A stretch of DNA of 15,648 nucleotides, taken from JADFOB01 sp046753625. Its GTDB lineage: Bacteria; Planctomycetota; Phycisphaerae; UBA1845. A program made the translations under genes and the position numbers. The notes under the pieces are model-generated. The model was given only the letters and a program-made list of their open reading frames with translations. It did no database searches and was not told the origin of the DNA. This document shows, piece after piece, positions 1-7,383 of the stretch. Position 1 is the stretch's first letter; each line of letters starts with the position of its first letter. Location of the stretch: contig JBHHUB010000091.1 in assembly GCA_046753625.1 (NCBI GenBank), forward strand, positions 1-15,648, written 5' to 3'.

Positions 1-43
1 GATTCTGGACAAGACGCCAACCATGGCTGAGGCCGCCGCGTAA
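1..43 (+). CDS. 3' end of an upstream gene (possibly MoxR-type AAA ATPase)
   Basis: An open frame enters from the left edge and ends with TAA at 41-43, giving the tail ILDKTPTMAEAAA. Only 13 residues are visible, so no domain can be read. The gene just downstream is a DUF58 protein. In many bacteria that family is preceded directly by a MoxR AAA ATPase in a MoxR-DUF58-BatA operon, and the 18-base gap fits an operon. The MoxR identity is inference from context only; that a coding frame ends here is itself moderately supported by the close spacing. Confidence 0.4.
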   Translation, partial: ILDKTPTMAEAAA

Positions 44-61
44 CGGAGGCGGCCCTGTGCC

Positions 62-964
62 GTGGGGATGATGGTGACCCAGGAATCTCAAACGCTTTTG
101 GATCCGGAGTTTCGGGCTCGGATCGAGCAGCTCTCGCTGATGAGCCGCAAGATCTTCTCGGGCAAGATGCGCGGCGAGCGATTGACCAAGCGGCGAGGCG
201 AGTCGGCGGAGTTTGCCGACTACCGCAACTACGTCGTCGGGGACGATCTGCGTTACCTGGACTGGAACATCTACGCCCGGTTGGATGCCCTGTTTCTCAA
301 GATGTTCTTGCAGGAAGAGGATTTGCACGTCAGCATCCTCTTCGACATTTCCAAGAGCATGGATTGGGGCACGCCGCACAAGGGGCTCTACGCGCGCCGG
401 ATTGCCGCCGCCATCGCCTACATCGGTCTGACGAATTACGACCGGGTGAGCCTGTATGCTTATGCCGACGGGCTTCGATACGAGCTCACCGGGCTGCGCG
501 GCAGGCGGCTGACGGCTCGGGCGATGGATTTTCTGACCAACGTGGGCTATGAGGGGGCCGGCAATCTGACGGCCGCGTGCCGGCATTTCGCGATTCGCCA
601 TCCGCAGCCCGGAATCGTTCTGGTGCTCAGTGATTTTTTCGAAAAGGGCGGCTACGAGACCGGCTTGAAGTACCTCATCGGACGCAACTACGACATCTAC
701 GCGATTCAGTTGCTTGCGCCGGAAGAGTTGGAGCCTACGTTTGCGGGCGATTTGCGGCTGATCGACGTGGAGGACGACGACGCCGCCGAAGTGACGGTCA
801 GCCGGGCGCTGATCAACCGCTACAAGCAGAATCTTCAGGCCTACTGCGGGCAACTGAAGGACTATTGCACGCGGCGGGGGATTCGATTCTTGCTCGCCAC
901 GACCGATCATCCCTTCGATCAAACGGTGGTTTCGTATTTCCGCAAGCGGGGTTTGCTCAAATAG
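62..964 (+). CDS. DUF58 domain protein (MoxR/BatA operon type)
   Basis: This 300-residue protein carries the DUF58 signature. The block from about residue 46 to 79 reads GESAEFADYRNY, then GDDLRYLDWNIYAR, and is followed by a von Willebrand A-like start with a MIDAS-type motif DISKSM at residues 95-100. It has no signal peptide or membrane segment, so it is probably cytoplasmic or peripheral. DUF58 proteins usually sit between a MoxR ATPase and BatA-type VWA membrane proteins, and are thought to take part in chaperone-like or envelope-related assembly; the exact function is unknown. The start chosen is GTG at 62, with GGAGG at 45-49 (12-base spacing). In-frame ATGs at 68 and 71 are alternatives that lose only two or three residues. 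Family assignment is firm; the role is inferred. Confidence 0.93.
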   Translation: MGMMVTQESQTLLDPEFRARIEQLSLMSRKIFSGKMRGERLTKRRGESAEFADYRNYVVGDDLRYLDWNIYARLDALFLKMFLQEEDLHVSILFDISKSMDWGTPHKGLYARRIAAAIAYIGLTNYDRVSLYAYADGLRYELTGLRGRRLTARAMDFLTNVGYEGAGNLTAACRHFAIRHPQPGIVLVLSDFFEKGGYETGLKYLIGRNYDIYAIQLLAPEELEPTFAGDLRLIDVEDDDAAEVTVSRALINRYKQNLQAYCGQLKDYCTRRGIRFLLATTDHPFDQTVVSYFRKRGLLK

Positions 965-969
965 GGCCA

Positions 970-1010
970 ACTAGAGGGCTGGAGACTAGAGGACTGGAGA
1001 CTAGAGAACC
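970..1010. repeat. 15-bp short tandem repeat, about 2.7 copies
   Basis: Copy one is 970-984 (ACTAGAGGGCTGGAG), copy two 985-999 (ACTAGAGGACTGGAG, one base different), and a partial third copy, ACTAGAG, starts at 1000. It lies immediately after the DUF58 stop in the 217-bp gap before the VWA gene. The low-complexity purine-rich unit is unlike the neighbouring coding sequence. No function is evident. Confidence 0.85.
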
Positions 1011-1034
1011 ACACCTACCCGCACGAACTGAGCA

Positions 1035-1050
1035 GCGGGCTTTCGCCCGC
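1035..1050. other. Short perfect hairpin between DUF58 and VWA genes
   Basis: GCGGGC (1035-1040) and GCCCGC (1045-1050) are exact inverted arms around a TTTC loop. There is no T-run after it, so it is not a typical intrinsic terminator. It may be a small dispersed palindrome or an RNA stem in the intergenic part of the transcript. The rest of the gap (1051-1181) shows nothing recognisable apart from the ribosome binding site of the next gene. Confidence 0.45.
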
Positions 1051-1181
1051 GCGGCGTCCCGATTTCCGGAAGCGTCCTATCGTTTGGAAACCGCGCAGGC
1101 TGATGGCGACGGCTCGCAGAGGTGGTTCCAACGCTGTCAGATTGGGGTCGCGATACGGCGTGAACGGAGGAAAGGCGACGG

Positions 1182-3239
1182 ATGAGCTTCTTAAGTCCGG
1201 GCACCATCATGATTGCGGCCGGTCTGACGATCCCGCCGCTGGTAGCGCTCTACTTCCTCAAGCTCAAGCGCAATAAGCATACCGTGCCCTCGACCTTGCT
1301 GTGGAAAAAGGCCGTCGAAGACCTGCGGGTCAACGCGCCGTTCCAACGCCTGCGCAGCAGCTTGCTCCTGTTGTTGCAATTGCTGGTCCTGATCGCCGGC
1401 GCCGTCGCGTTGGGCGAGCCGATGTGGCAAACCGTCAAGTCGCACAAGAGCACCGTGATCGTGCTCATCGATCAGTCGGCGTCGATGGCCGTGATCGAAC
1501 CGGATGGCAAGACGCGGCTCGAAATCGCCAAGGAGCAGGCTCAGGCGTTCATCGACAACATGGACGATGGCGCCCGGGCGATGGTGATCGCCTTTTGCGA
1601 TCGGGCCAACGTGATTTCGGCGTTCGACACCGACAAGAGCGCGCTCAAGCGCAAGATCGAGCAGATCGAACAGACGCAGAGCACGACCACCTTGAGCGAG
1701 GCAATCCGTTTGGCCGAGGCCTACACGCAGAACATCATCATCAGCCTGCCCGGGCAGGAGGACATAGAAATGACCTCCGACGCGGCACCCGCGACCGTCG
1801 CGATGTTTACCGACGGACGCATTGAAGATGCCGACGACGTGGTCTTGCAGAAGTTCGACGCGGGCAAGATGGAGGTCTTTACGGTGGGGGGACGCGCCGA
1901 CAACGTGGGCGTTTTGAGCATGAGCGCGCGGCGCCATTACGAACATCCCGAATTCCTTCAAGTCGCCGCCAACGTCGGCAACTTCGGAGCGGACCCGGTT
2001 GAGTTGGACGCCGTATTGTATGTGGACGGCGTCAATGTGGACGTGGAGACGGTCACCGTGCCCGGAGGCTCGGGGCCGGAGGCTTCAAAGCCGGAAGATG
2101 AGACGCAGCCGGGCAATCCGACGTCGCCCGGCGCTGAAGGGGAATCCAAGCCGGACGGCAAGGCGCTGATCGTGTTCGACGACATCGAATTCGAGGGGAG
2201 CGGCGTGGTGGAGGTCGCGCTGCGCATCAACGACGGGCTGACCGCGGACAACCACGCTTGGACCATCATCGACAAACCGCGGGAACTCAGCGTGCTGTTG
2301 GTTACCGACGGTAACTTCTTCCTGACCGACGCACTCAGCGCCTACGACATCGGCTATACCAAAATGACCGGCAGGGAGTATGAGTCAGCCGACGATCAAG
2401 CGCTCATGGAGGGCAAGCAGAGCAAGTACGACGTTGTGATTCTGGACGGCCATTCCACGGCCCGGTTGCCTCGCGGGAATTACTTCTTCTGGGGCGCGGT
2501 GCCCGAGATGGACGGCGTGGCCGCATCGGGAACCATCGACGATCAAATCATCTTCAACTGGGACGATACACATCCGATCCTGCGGCACGTCACCGTGGAG
2601 AACATCGTCGTTGACCGGTGGCTGGCGCTGACGCTGCCAACCACCGCGACACCGCTCATCGAGGGCGAGAGTTCACCGGTGCTGAGTTATTTCGCCGACG
2701 GAGGCAATCAGTATTTGATCTGTGCGTTCCGCCTGATCACGCGTGATGAATTCGACCGGCCCGTGCTGAATACAATCCTGGGAACCAGCGTGGATTTTCT
2801 GATCTTGATGAAAAACGCGCTGCAGTTCCTGGCATCCAACATCGCTGCCGGCGGACGGCGCAGCGTTACGCCCGGCGAGCCGGTCACTCTGCCGGTCGCT
2901 TCCGGTGTGGCGTCCGTGCGCGTCCAGCGGCCGGACCGGCACAGCGACCAGGTATCCACGGCCGGGCTGGACACGCTGGTCTACGCCGACACGCGCGTCG
3001 TCGGCCCTTTTACGATCAAGCCGGGCATCCGAGGCCGTGATACGTTCGCGGTCAACCTGTTTAGCAGCGCCGAAAGCGACATCCGACCCCGATCCGCACT
3101 GAGCATCGGCGCGACCACGGTTCGGGCTCAAAGCGGCTCGGTTCAGGTCAACGAGCCCGCCTGGCCGTACCTGGTGATGGTCCTACTGGGCATCGTGATG
3201 ATCGAGTGGGTCGTGTACAACTACCGCGTCTTTGTCTGA
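1182..3239 (+). CDS. BatA-like VWA-domain membrane protein
   Basis: The 685-residue protein begins like the BatA/aerotolerance-regulator N-terminal region: a hydrophobic segment at about residues 8-27, a basic stretch with TLLWKK near 39-43, and a second hydrophobic segment at about 60-78. A VWA domain follows, with MIDAS motif DQSASM at 97-102. Residues about 290-327 form a Gly/Pro/Glu-rich linker. The remainder is a large, probably extracytoplasmic region, ending in a C-terminal membrane helix (about 660-680, rich in V, L, I, M) and a short tail. BatA-family proteins are linked to MoxR ATPases; a role in envelope integrity or assembly is suggested, but the mechanism is unknown. The ATG at 1182 is preceded by GGAGG at 1166-1170. 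It probably belongs to one operon with the DUF58 gene despite the 217-bp repeat-bearing gap. Confidence 0.88.
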   Translation: MSFLSPGTIMIAAGLTIPPLVALYFLKLKRNKHTVPSTLLWKKAVEDLRVNAPFQRLRSSLLLLLQLLVLIAGAVALGEPMWQTVKSHKSTVIVLIDQSASMAVIEPDGKTRLEIAKEQAQAFIDNMDDGARAMVIAFCDRANVISAFDTDKSALKRKIEQIEQTQSTTTLSEAIRLAEAYTQNIIISLPGQEDIEMTSDAAPATVAMFTDGRIEDADDVVLQKFDAGKMEVFTVGGRADNVGVLSMSARRHYEHPEFLQVAANVGNFGADPVELDAVLYVDGVNVDVETVTVPGGSGPEASKPEDETQPGNPTSPGAEGESKPDGKALIVFDDIEFEGSGVVEVALRINDGLTADNHAWTIIDKPRELSVLLVTDGNFFLTDALSAYDIGYTKMTGREYESADDQALMEGKQSKYDVVILDGHSTARLPRGNYFFWGAVPEMDGVAASGTIDDQIIFNWDDTHPILRHVTVENIVVDRWLALTLPTTATPLIEGESSPVLSYFADGGNQYLICAFRLITRDEFDRPVLNTILGTSVDFLILMKNALQFLASNIAAGGRRSVTPGEPVTLPVASGVASVRVQRPDRHSDQVSTAGLDTLVYADTRVVGPFTIKPGIRGRDTFAVNLFSSAESDIRPRSALSIGATTVRAQSGSVQVNEPAWPYLVMVLLGIVMIEWVVYNYRVFV

Positions 3240-3305
3240 CGCGGGTCGCCGTTCGCCGCGAAACGTCTTTCGCGTTGGGAGCATGGTTCACCGGGAGAAC
3301 GACGA

Positions 3306-3887
3306 ATGGCTGGAACCAACGAGCCCATTGGGTTTGAGCCGATCTTCCTGCCCGCGTCGCGCTCGAGGGCATGGACGAGGTTCCTGCTGTGGTTGGCGGG
3401 CGCCGGGCTGCTGGCCGCCATAACGTTGGCCATTTACCGACCCGTCATCGTCTCGCTGAGTGGCGCGGGAAGCGCTATTGTGGCGCTGAGCATTGCGGTG
3501 ATTTCGCTGCCGGTTCCGATCTGTGCGGCCGCGGCGCTGATGTTTGCCCTGAGATGGCTCGGGCTGGCGTTGTGGCCCGGTCGCGTGGGCGTGCTGGCCG
3601 AGCCGGATCGGCTTTCGCTACGGTTTGGGCCGTTCGGTAAGAGCCGAGTCGCGTCCGGCGAGTTGGTGATTCGCTATCCCTTCGAGTTGGACAGCGATGA
3701 TGCCGATGCCGGCTTTGAAGCGTTTGTGCCGCGTGAGCGGCAGATTCACGAATTCCTTCCGAAAATCGAGCACGCCGGCGCGGGCCGTCCGATCCGCGCG
3801 GCGATCTTGCGTTATTGCGTCGGGAACGAAGGGGAGCAAGCCCGAGCGTTGGGCCCGGCGCTTGCGGTCTGGTGGGAAGAACGGTAG
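3306..3887 (+). CDS. Uncharacterised membrane protein
   Basis: I do not recognise this 193-residue protein. It has a short polar N-terminus, a hydrophobic helix at about residues 25-45, and a longer hydrophobic stretch at about 52-90 that could hold one or two helices. The soluble C-terminal half contains a beta-rich looking segment (RVGVLAEPDRLSLRFGPFGK, about 93-112) followed by an acidic patch. The ATG at 3306 has GGGAG at 3293-3297 with good spacing, which supports it as a real gene. It starts 66 bp after the VWA gene on the same strand, so it is probably the last gene of the MoxR/DUF58/BatA-type operon. It could be a BatB- or BatD-like accessory in position, but no domain supports that. 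Confidence 0.7.
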   Translation: MAGTNEPIGFEPIFLPASRSRAWTRFLLWLAGAGLLAAITLAIYRPVIVSLSGAGSAIVALSIAVISLPVPICAAAALMFALRWLGLALWPGRVGVLAEPDRLSLRFGPFGKSRVASGELVIRYPFELDSDDADAGFEAFVPRERQIHEFLPKIEHAGAGRPIRAAILRYCVGNEGEQARALGPALAVWWEER

Positions 3888-4257
3888 TCGGGGTAGCCCG
3901 CCTCAGGACCGCTGGCGCCAGCCTGCGGACTTCCGCCGCCGTCTAGGGATCCTCGCGCTGCCGAATGTCACCGGGCTCGCGCCTCGGTGCGCTGAGTTGG
4001 GGGGCTCCGGTCTGCTGGCGACACCGCGGACACCGCAAAGGGCCGCTGTGCTACACCGCGAAGCCATCGAAGCTACATCACGAAGCCCTCGAGAATTCAC
4101 AGGCGTTTCGCTTTCCGGGAAACCTGCTAAACTCGTATTGAGTCTGGCGATGTCGGGAGGCGCGTGGTCCGTTGGGTGGTCGCTATGTCTCGCCGATGGG
4201 GTCGCCTCGATGCAATGGGGTCGGCTGTTGCCATTGAGGTCGGCCTTTTTTCGAAGA
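3888..4257 (+). other. 370-bp gene-free stretch upstream of the lipid operon
   Basis: An open frame runs through here into the ketosynthase, but its translation is not family-like before the MMSQSERIVITGVG start, so I treat the stretch as non-coding. It contains a perfect 12-bp palindrome, GCTGGCGCCAGC, at 3911-3922, a short internal repetition ACACCGCGG/ACACCGCAA near 4021-4038, and a terminator-like structure just before the ketosynthase. A promoter for the operon should be here. The best -10-like match I see is TAAACT at 4128-4133, with no convincing -35, so I do not call it. Confidence 0.5.
4205..4251 (+). promoter_or_regulatory. Hairpin plus T-run in the ketosynthase leader (possible attenuator)
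   Basis: CAATGG (4213-4218) pairs with CCATTG (4231-4236) across a 12-base loop. The stem is extended by CCT (4205-4207) with AGG (4237-4239) after a 5-base bulge. An outer GCCGA (4192-4196) could pair with TCGGC (4240-4244). A run of six T follows at 4246-4251, only six bases before the start codon. That layout is terminator-like and would overlap the ribosome binding region, so it could attenuate transcription or limit translation. The stem is imperfect; confidence is low. Confidence 0.3.
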
Positions 4258-5499
4258 ATGATGTCTCAAAGCGAACGAATTGTCATAACCGGCGTCGGGC
4301 TGACCTCGCCCAACGGCAATACGCGGGAGGAATTCCGCGCCCATCTGCTGGCCGGCAAAACAGGCATCTCCGTGATGGAGACCCGGTTTATGGGCAAGGT
4401 GCTTGCGGGCCTGTGCAACTTCGACGAATTAAAGTGGAGCACGAAGAAAGAGCGGCGCCGGGGTACTCGAGCGGGGTCGGTGGCCGTCTATTGTGCTCAT
4501 GAAGCCCTGCGCAGTGCCGGGTTGGCGTTGGAGCGGCTGGATCGGACCCGCGTTGGGACGTATATCGGCATCACCGAGCACGGGACCGTCGAGACGGAAA
4601 ACGAGATTGACGTCATCCGGCAGTACGATTATGACACAAAGTTCTGGTCGCATCACCACAATCCGCGGACGGTGGCGAACAATCCGGCGGGTGAAGTGAC
4701 CTTGAATTTGGGCCTCAAGGGGCCTCATTATACAATAGGGGCTGCCTGTGCCGCGGGAAATGCGGGTTTGATTCAGGCGGCACAGATGCTGCGGCTCGGC
4801 GAAGTGGACCTCGCGCTCGGCGGGGGCGTTTCGGAAGCAACGCATTCGTTCGGGATTTTCGCCAGTTTCGCCGCGCAGAACGCATTGGCGTGGCATGAGG
4901 ATCCGGGCAAGGCCTGCCGGCCCTTCGACGTGAATCGCCGCGGCATTGTCGTGGCCGAGGGCGGGTGCCTGTTTGTCGTGGAACGGCTTGATGACGCGTT
5001 GCAGCGCGGGGCCGAGGTGATTGCGGAATTGGTCGGCTATGCCATGAATTCTGACGCCACCGATCCGGTGTTGCCGGAGGCGAGCGGGCTGGCGGCTTGT
5101 ATGCGTTTGGCGCTACAGCGGGCGGGCGTGAGTCCGGAAGAGGTGGGTATCGTCAGCACGCATGCGACGGCCACGGAATTGGGCGATGAGCAGGAAGCCA
5201 AGGCATTGCGGGAGGTGTTCGGCGATTGTCCGAAGACCTACGTGAACAATACCAAGAGTTTCATCGGCCATGCGATGGGTGCGGCGGGGGCGTTGGAGTT
5301 GGCCGGCAACCTGAGCTCGTTTGAAGACGGCGTGGTGCATCCGACGATCAACTTGACCGAGTTGGATCCGAAATGTGCGGTTCGCAACTTGGTCGCCAAT
5401 GAGCCGAAAGAAGTGGGGCCGATAGACTATATTCTGAACAACTCGTTCGGTATGCTGGGTATTAACTCGGCGGTACTCATGAAGCGGTATCGCCGGTAG
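4258..5499 (+). CDS. Beta-ketoacyl-ACP synthase, FabF/KAS II-like
   Basis: The 413-residue protein matches the usual size and order of FabF-type condensing enzymes, which elongate ACP-bound acyl chains by decarboxylative Claisen condensation. The Cys-His-His triad is visible: Cys164 in IGAACAAGNAG, His302 in VSTHATATELGD, and His338 in NNTKSFIGHAMGAAGALE. The C-terminal NNSFGMLGINSAV is the usual KS end motif. The second motif is unusual: most KS enzymes read NAHGTGT here, whereas this one has THATAT, pointing to a divergent clade. The start is ATG 4258 (ATG 4261 is equivalent); a much longer in-frame reading upstream is not KS-like. The ribosome binding site is weak (GAAG at 4253-4256). It is the first gene of the lipid operon, 49 bp ahead of the ACP. 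It is probably a specialised rather than housekeeping synthase, judging by its neighbours. Confidence 0.93.
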   Translation: MMSQSERIVITGVGLTSPNGNTREEFRAHLLAGKTGISVMETRFMGKVLAGLCNFDELKWSTKKERRRGTRAGSVAVYCAHEALRSAGLALERLDRTRVGTYIGITEHGTVETENEIDVIRQYDYDTKFWSHHHNPRTVANNPAGEVTLNLGLKGPHYTIGAACAAGNAGLIQAAQMLRLGEVDLALGGGVSEATHSFGIFASFAAQNALAWHEDPGKACRPFDVNRRGIVVAEGGCLFVVERLDDALQRGAEVIAELVGYAMNSDATDPVLPEASGLAACMRLALQRAGVSPEEVGIVSTHATATELGDEQEAKALREVFGDCPKTYVNNTKSFIGHAMGAAGALELAGNLSSFEDGVVHPTINLTELDPKCAVRNLVANEPKEVGPIDYILNNSFGMLGINSAVLMKRYRR

Positions 5500-5548
5500 G
5501 TCGATCTCGATGGCAGGATCGGCAGAGTTTAGATCTTTCGAGGAAACC

Positions 5549-5809
5549 ATGGACAAACAGCAGGTCAAGCAGATCATTCTTGACATCATCTCGATCATTG
5601 CGCCGGATTCCGACCTTTCCAATGTCAAAGGCGATCAGCCGCTCAGAGACCAGCTCGATCTGGATTCGATGGATTTTCTGGACATCGTGATGGAACTCCG
5701 CAAGACGCATAAGATCGAGGTGCCCAAGGAGGAATACGCCCAGCTTGCGTCTCTGGATAGCTGTGCCGAGTACCTTGCCCCGAAGTTTCAGGCCGTCGCC
5801 GCCGCGTAA
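5549..5809 (+). CDS. Acyl carrier protein
   Basis: This 86-residue acidic protein carries the growing acyl chain on a phosphopantetheine arm attached to Ser40 in the motif LDLDSMDFLDIVMEL, the standard ACP site. Helix I (about residues 3-17) and the acidic helix II after Ser40 fit the four-helix ACP fold, and the length is typical. I chose ATG 5549 because it has GAGG at 5540-5543 with five bases of spacing; an in-frame ATG at 5510 adds 13 residues but lacks a ribosome binding site. It sits between a ketosynthase and two FAD enzymes and is likely the dedicated carrier for this pathway, activated by the PPTase encoded downstream. Confidence 0.94.
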   Translation: MDKQQVKQIILDIISIIAPDSDLSNVKGDQPLRDQLDLDSMDFLDIVMELRKTHKIEVPKEEYAQLASLDSCAEYLAPKFQAVAAA

Positions 5810-5953
5810 GGCTGGCTAGCCCGGCCGCCCGCGGCTGGATTCCCAAGAAAACGCCGTGCCGGGCGATGGGGTTCCATTCCTGGCGGACTGGCGGTCGATC
5901 GCGGCGGGCCGCGCGCCGGCCGCAGATGGCCGCTGTGCTGCATTCCAAGACCC

Positions 5954-7375
5954 ATGCCGCATGATTCCGCGCCAAACCACTCCTCGCATTTTGATGTCGT
6001 CATCATCGGCGCGGGGATGGCCGGCTTGGCGGCGGGTATTCGGCTGGCGTACTTCGACAAGCGGGTCTGCATCCTGGAACGCCACTACGCGTACGGCGGG
6101 CTGAATTCGTACTACCGCCTCGGCGGCCGGTCGTACGATGTCGGACTGCACGCGTTGACCAACTTCGTTCCGCCCGACAAACGGGCGGCACCGCTGAACA
6201 AGGCGCTGCGGCAACTTCGGCTGACGCGCGACGAGTTGGACTTGTGCGAGCAGAAGTTCTCACAGGTCCGGTTCCCCGGCTGTTCCCTGAAATTCACCAA
6301 CGACGTTTCAGTGCTCGAAAGCGAGGTGGCGCGGGCGTTTCCCGATCAGAGCGTTGGCTTCGCGAGGTTGCTCGAAGTGGTCCGCGGCTACGACGATACG
6401 CGATTGGACGTGGCGCCGGCCTCGGCGCGGCGCGAGCTGGCGCGTTGGATCACGGACCCCATGTTGCGGGAGATGCTTCTGTGCCCGCTGATGTACTACG
6501 GCAACGCCCAACCGGCCGACATGGAATTCCTGCAATTCGTGATCATGTTCAAGGCGCTTTATCTCGAAGGGTTTTCCCGGCCGCGGGCGGGCGTTAGGGG
6601 GATCATCCGGGCGTTGGTGCGCAAGTTTCGCGGGTGCGGCGGGCTGCTGAAGATGCGGTGCGGCGTACAGTCCATCGAGGTTGACGGCGGTCGCGCGGTC
6701 GGATTGAGACTCGACGACGGGCAGACCATCTCCACGGAGACGATTCTTTCGTCGGCGGGTTACGTCGAGACCATGCGGCTTTGCGCCGAGGGCAATGCCG
6801 GGCGAGAGGTGGAGCGGGAAGCGGGCGTGATTTCATTCGTGGAGTCGATTGCGGTGACGGACATCCTTCCGGCGGATCTTGGCCATGAGGCCGCTATCGT
6901 GTTTTTCAATGATGCGCCGGCGTTTACCTACGACGTGCCCGAGGGGCTCGTGGATCTACGCAGCGGCGTGTTCTGTTGTCCGAGCAATTACGATCGGCAC
7001 GACGACATGGCCGAGGGGATCGTCCGCGTGACCTGGTTGGCTGACGCCCGGCGATGGGCGGAGCTGGATGAGGGGGCCTACGTCGAGGCGAAGGCTACCT
7101 GTGGGCGCCACTTCTCTGAGCGCTGCGACACGATGATTCCGGGGATCAGCGGGCATGTCCTGGCGCGCGACCTGTTCACGCCGAGTACGATCCGGCGCTT
7201 CACGGGGCACATCAATGGGGCCGTCTATGGGGCGCCGAGAAAAAGACGCGACGGGCGGACCGGGATCGAGAATCTCTTTCTGTGCGGGACGGATCAGGGC
7301 TATTTGGGTATCATCGGGGCCATGCTTAGCGGGATCACCATGGCCAATATGCACGTGCTTGCCAACGAGGGATAG
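5954..7375 (+). CDS. Phytoene-dehydrogenase-like FAD oxidoreductase (copy 1)
   Basis: A 473-residue flavoprotein of the CrtI/phytoene desaturase-related group. The N-terminal Rossmann motif is VVIIGAGMAGLAAG (Gly19, Gly21, Gly24), with the ribose-binding acid at Glu42 in LERHYAYGG, then the second conserved block DVGLHALTNF. The C-terminal FAD-contact region LFLCGTDQGYLGIIGAMLSG replaces the usual carotenoid-desaturase end motif. Members catalyse desaturation, isomerisation or saturation of conjugated chains. Lying between an ACP and a FabZ-like dehydratase, this one probably acts on an acyl chain rather than a carotenoid, but this is inference; no phytoene synthase is nearby. The start at ATG 5954 has no clear ribosome binding site and follows a 144-bp gap. 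It is paralogous to the next gene. Confidence 0.9.
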   Translation: MPHDSAPNHSSHFDVVIIGAGMAGLAAGIRLAYFDKRVCILERHYAYGGLNSYYRLGGRSYDVGLHALTNFVPPDKRAAPLNKALRQLRLTRDELDLCEQKFSQVRFPGCSLKFTNDVSVLESEVARAFPDQSVGFARLLEVVRGYDDTRLDVAPASARRELARWITDPMLREMLLCPLMYYGNAQPADMEFLQFVIMFKALYLEGFSRPRAGVRGIIRALVRKFRGCGGLLKMRCGVQSIEVDGGRAVGLRLDDGQTISTETILSSAGYVETMRLCAEGNAGREVEREAGVISFVESIAVTDILPADLGHEAAIVFFNDAPAFTYDVPEGLVDLRSGVFCCPSNYDRHDDMAEGIVRVTWLADARRWAELDEGAYVEAKATCGRHFSERCDTMIPGISGHVLARDLFTPSTIRRFTGHINGAVYGAPRKRRDGRTGIENLFLCGTDQGYLGIIGAMLSGITMANMHVLANEG

Positions 7376-7383
7376 AAGCGAAG

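Noticed and set aside
1191..1961. 256-residue open frame on the minus strand opposite the VWA gene
   Set aside because: Its translation is His/Arg/Asp/Gln-rich, as expected for the antisense shadow of a high-GC gene, and the plus-strand frame has clear domains.
4128..4133. TAAACT as a -10 element for the lipid operon
   Set aside because: No acceptable -35 at 16-18 bases upstream; I do not call a promoter.
3697..4257. Long N-terminal extension of the ketosynthase (in-frame reading upstream of MMSQSERIVITGVG)
   Set aside because: It overlaps the end of the membrane protein gene, has low-complexity Arg/Ser/Gly content, no family resemblance, and the KS fold starts normally at 4258.
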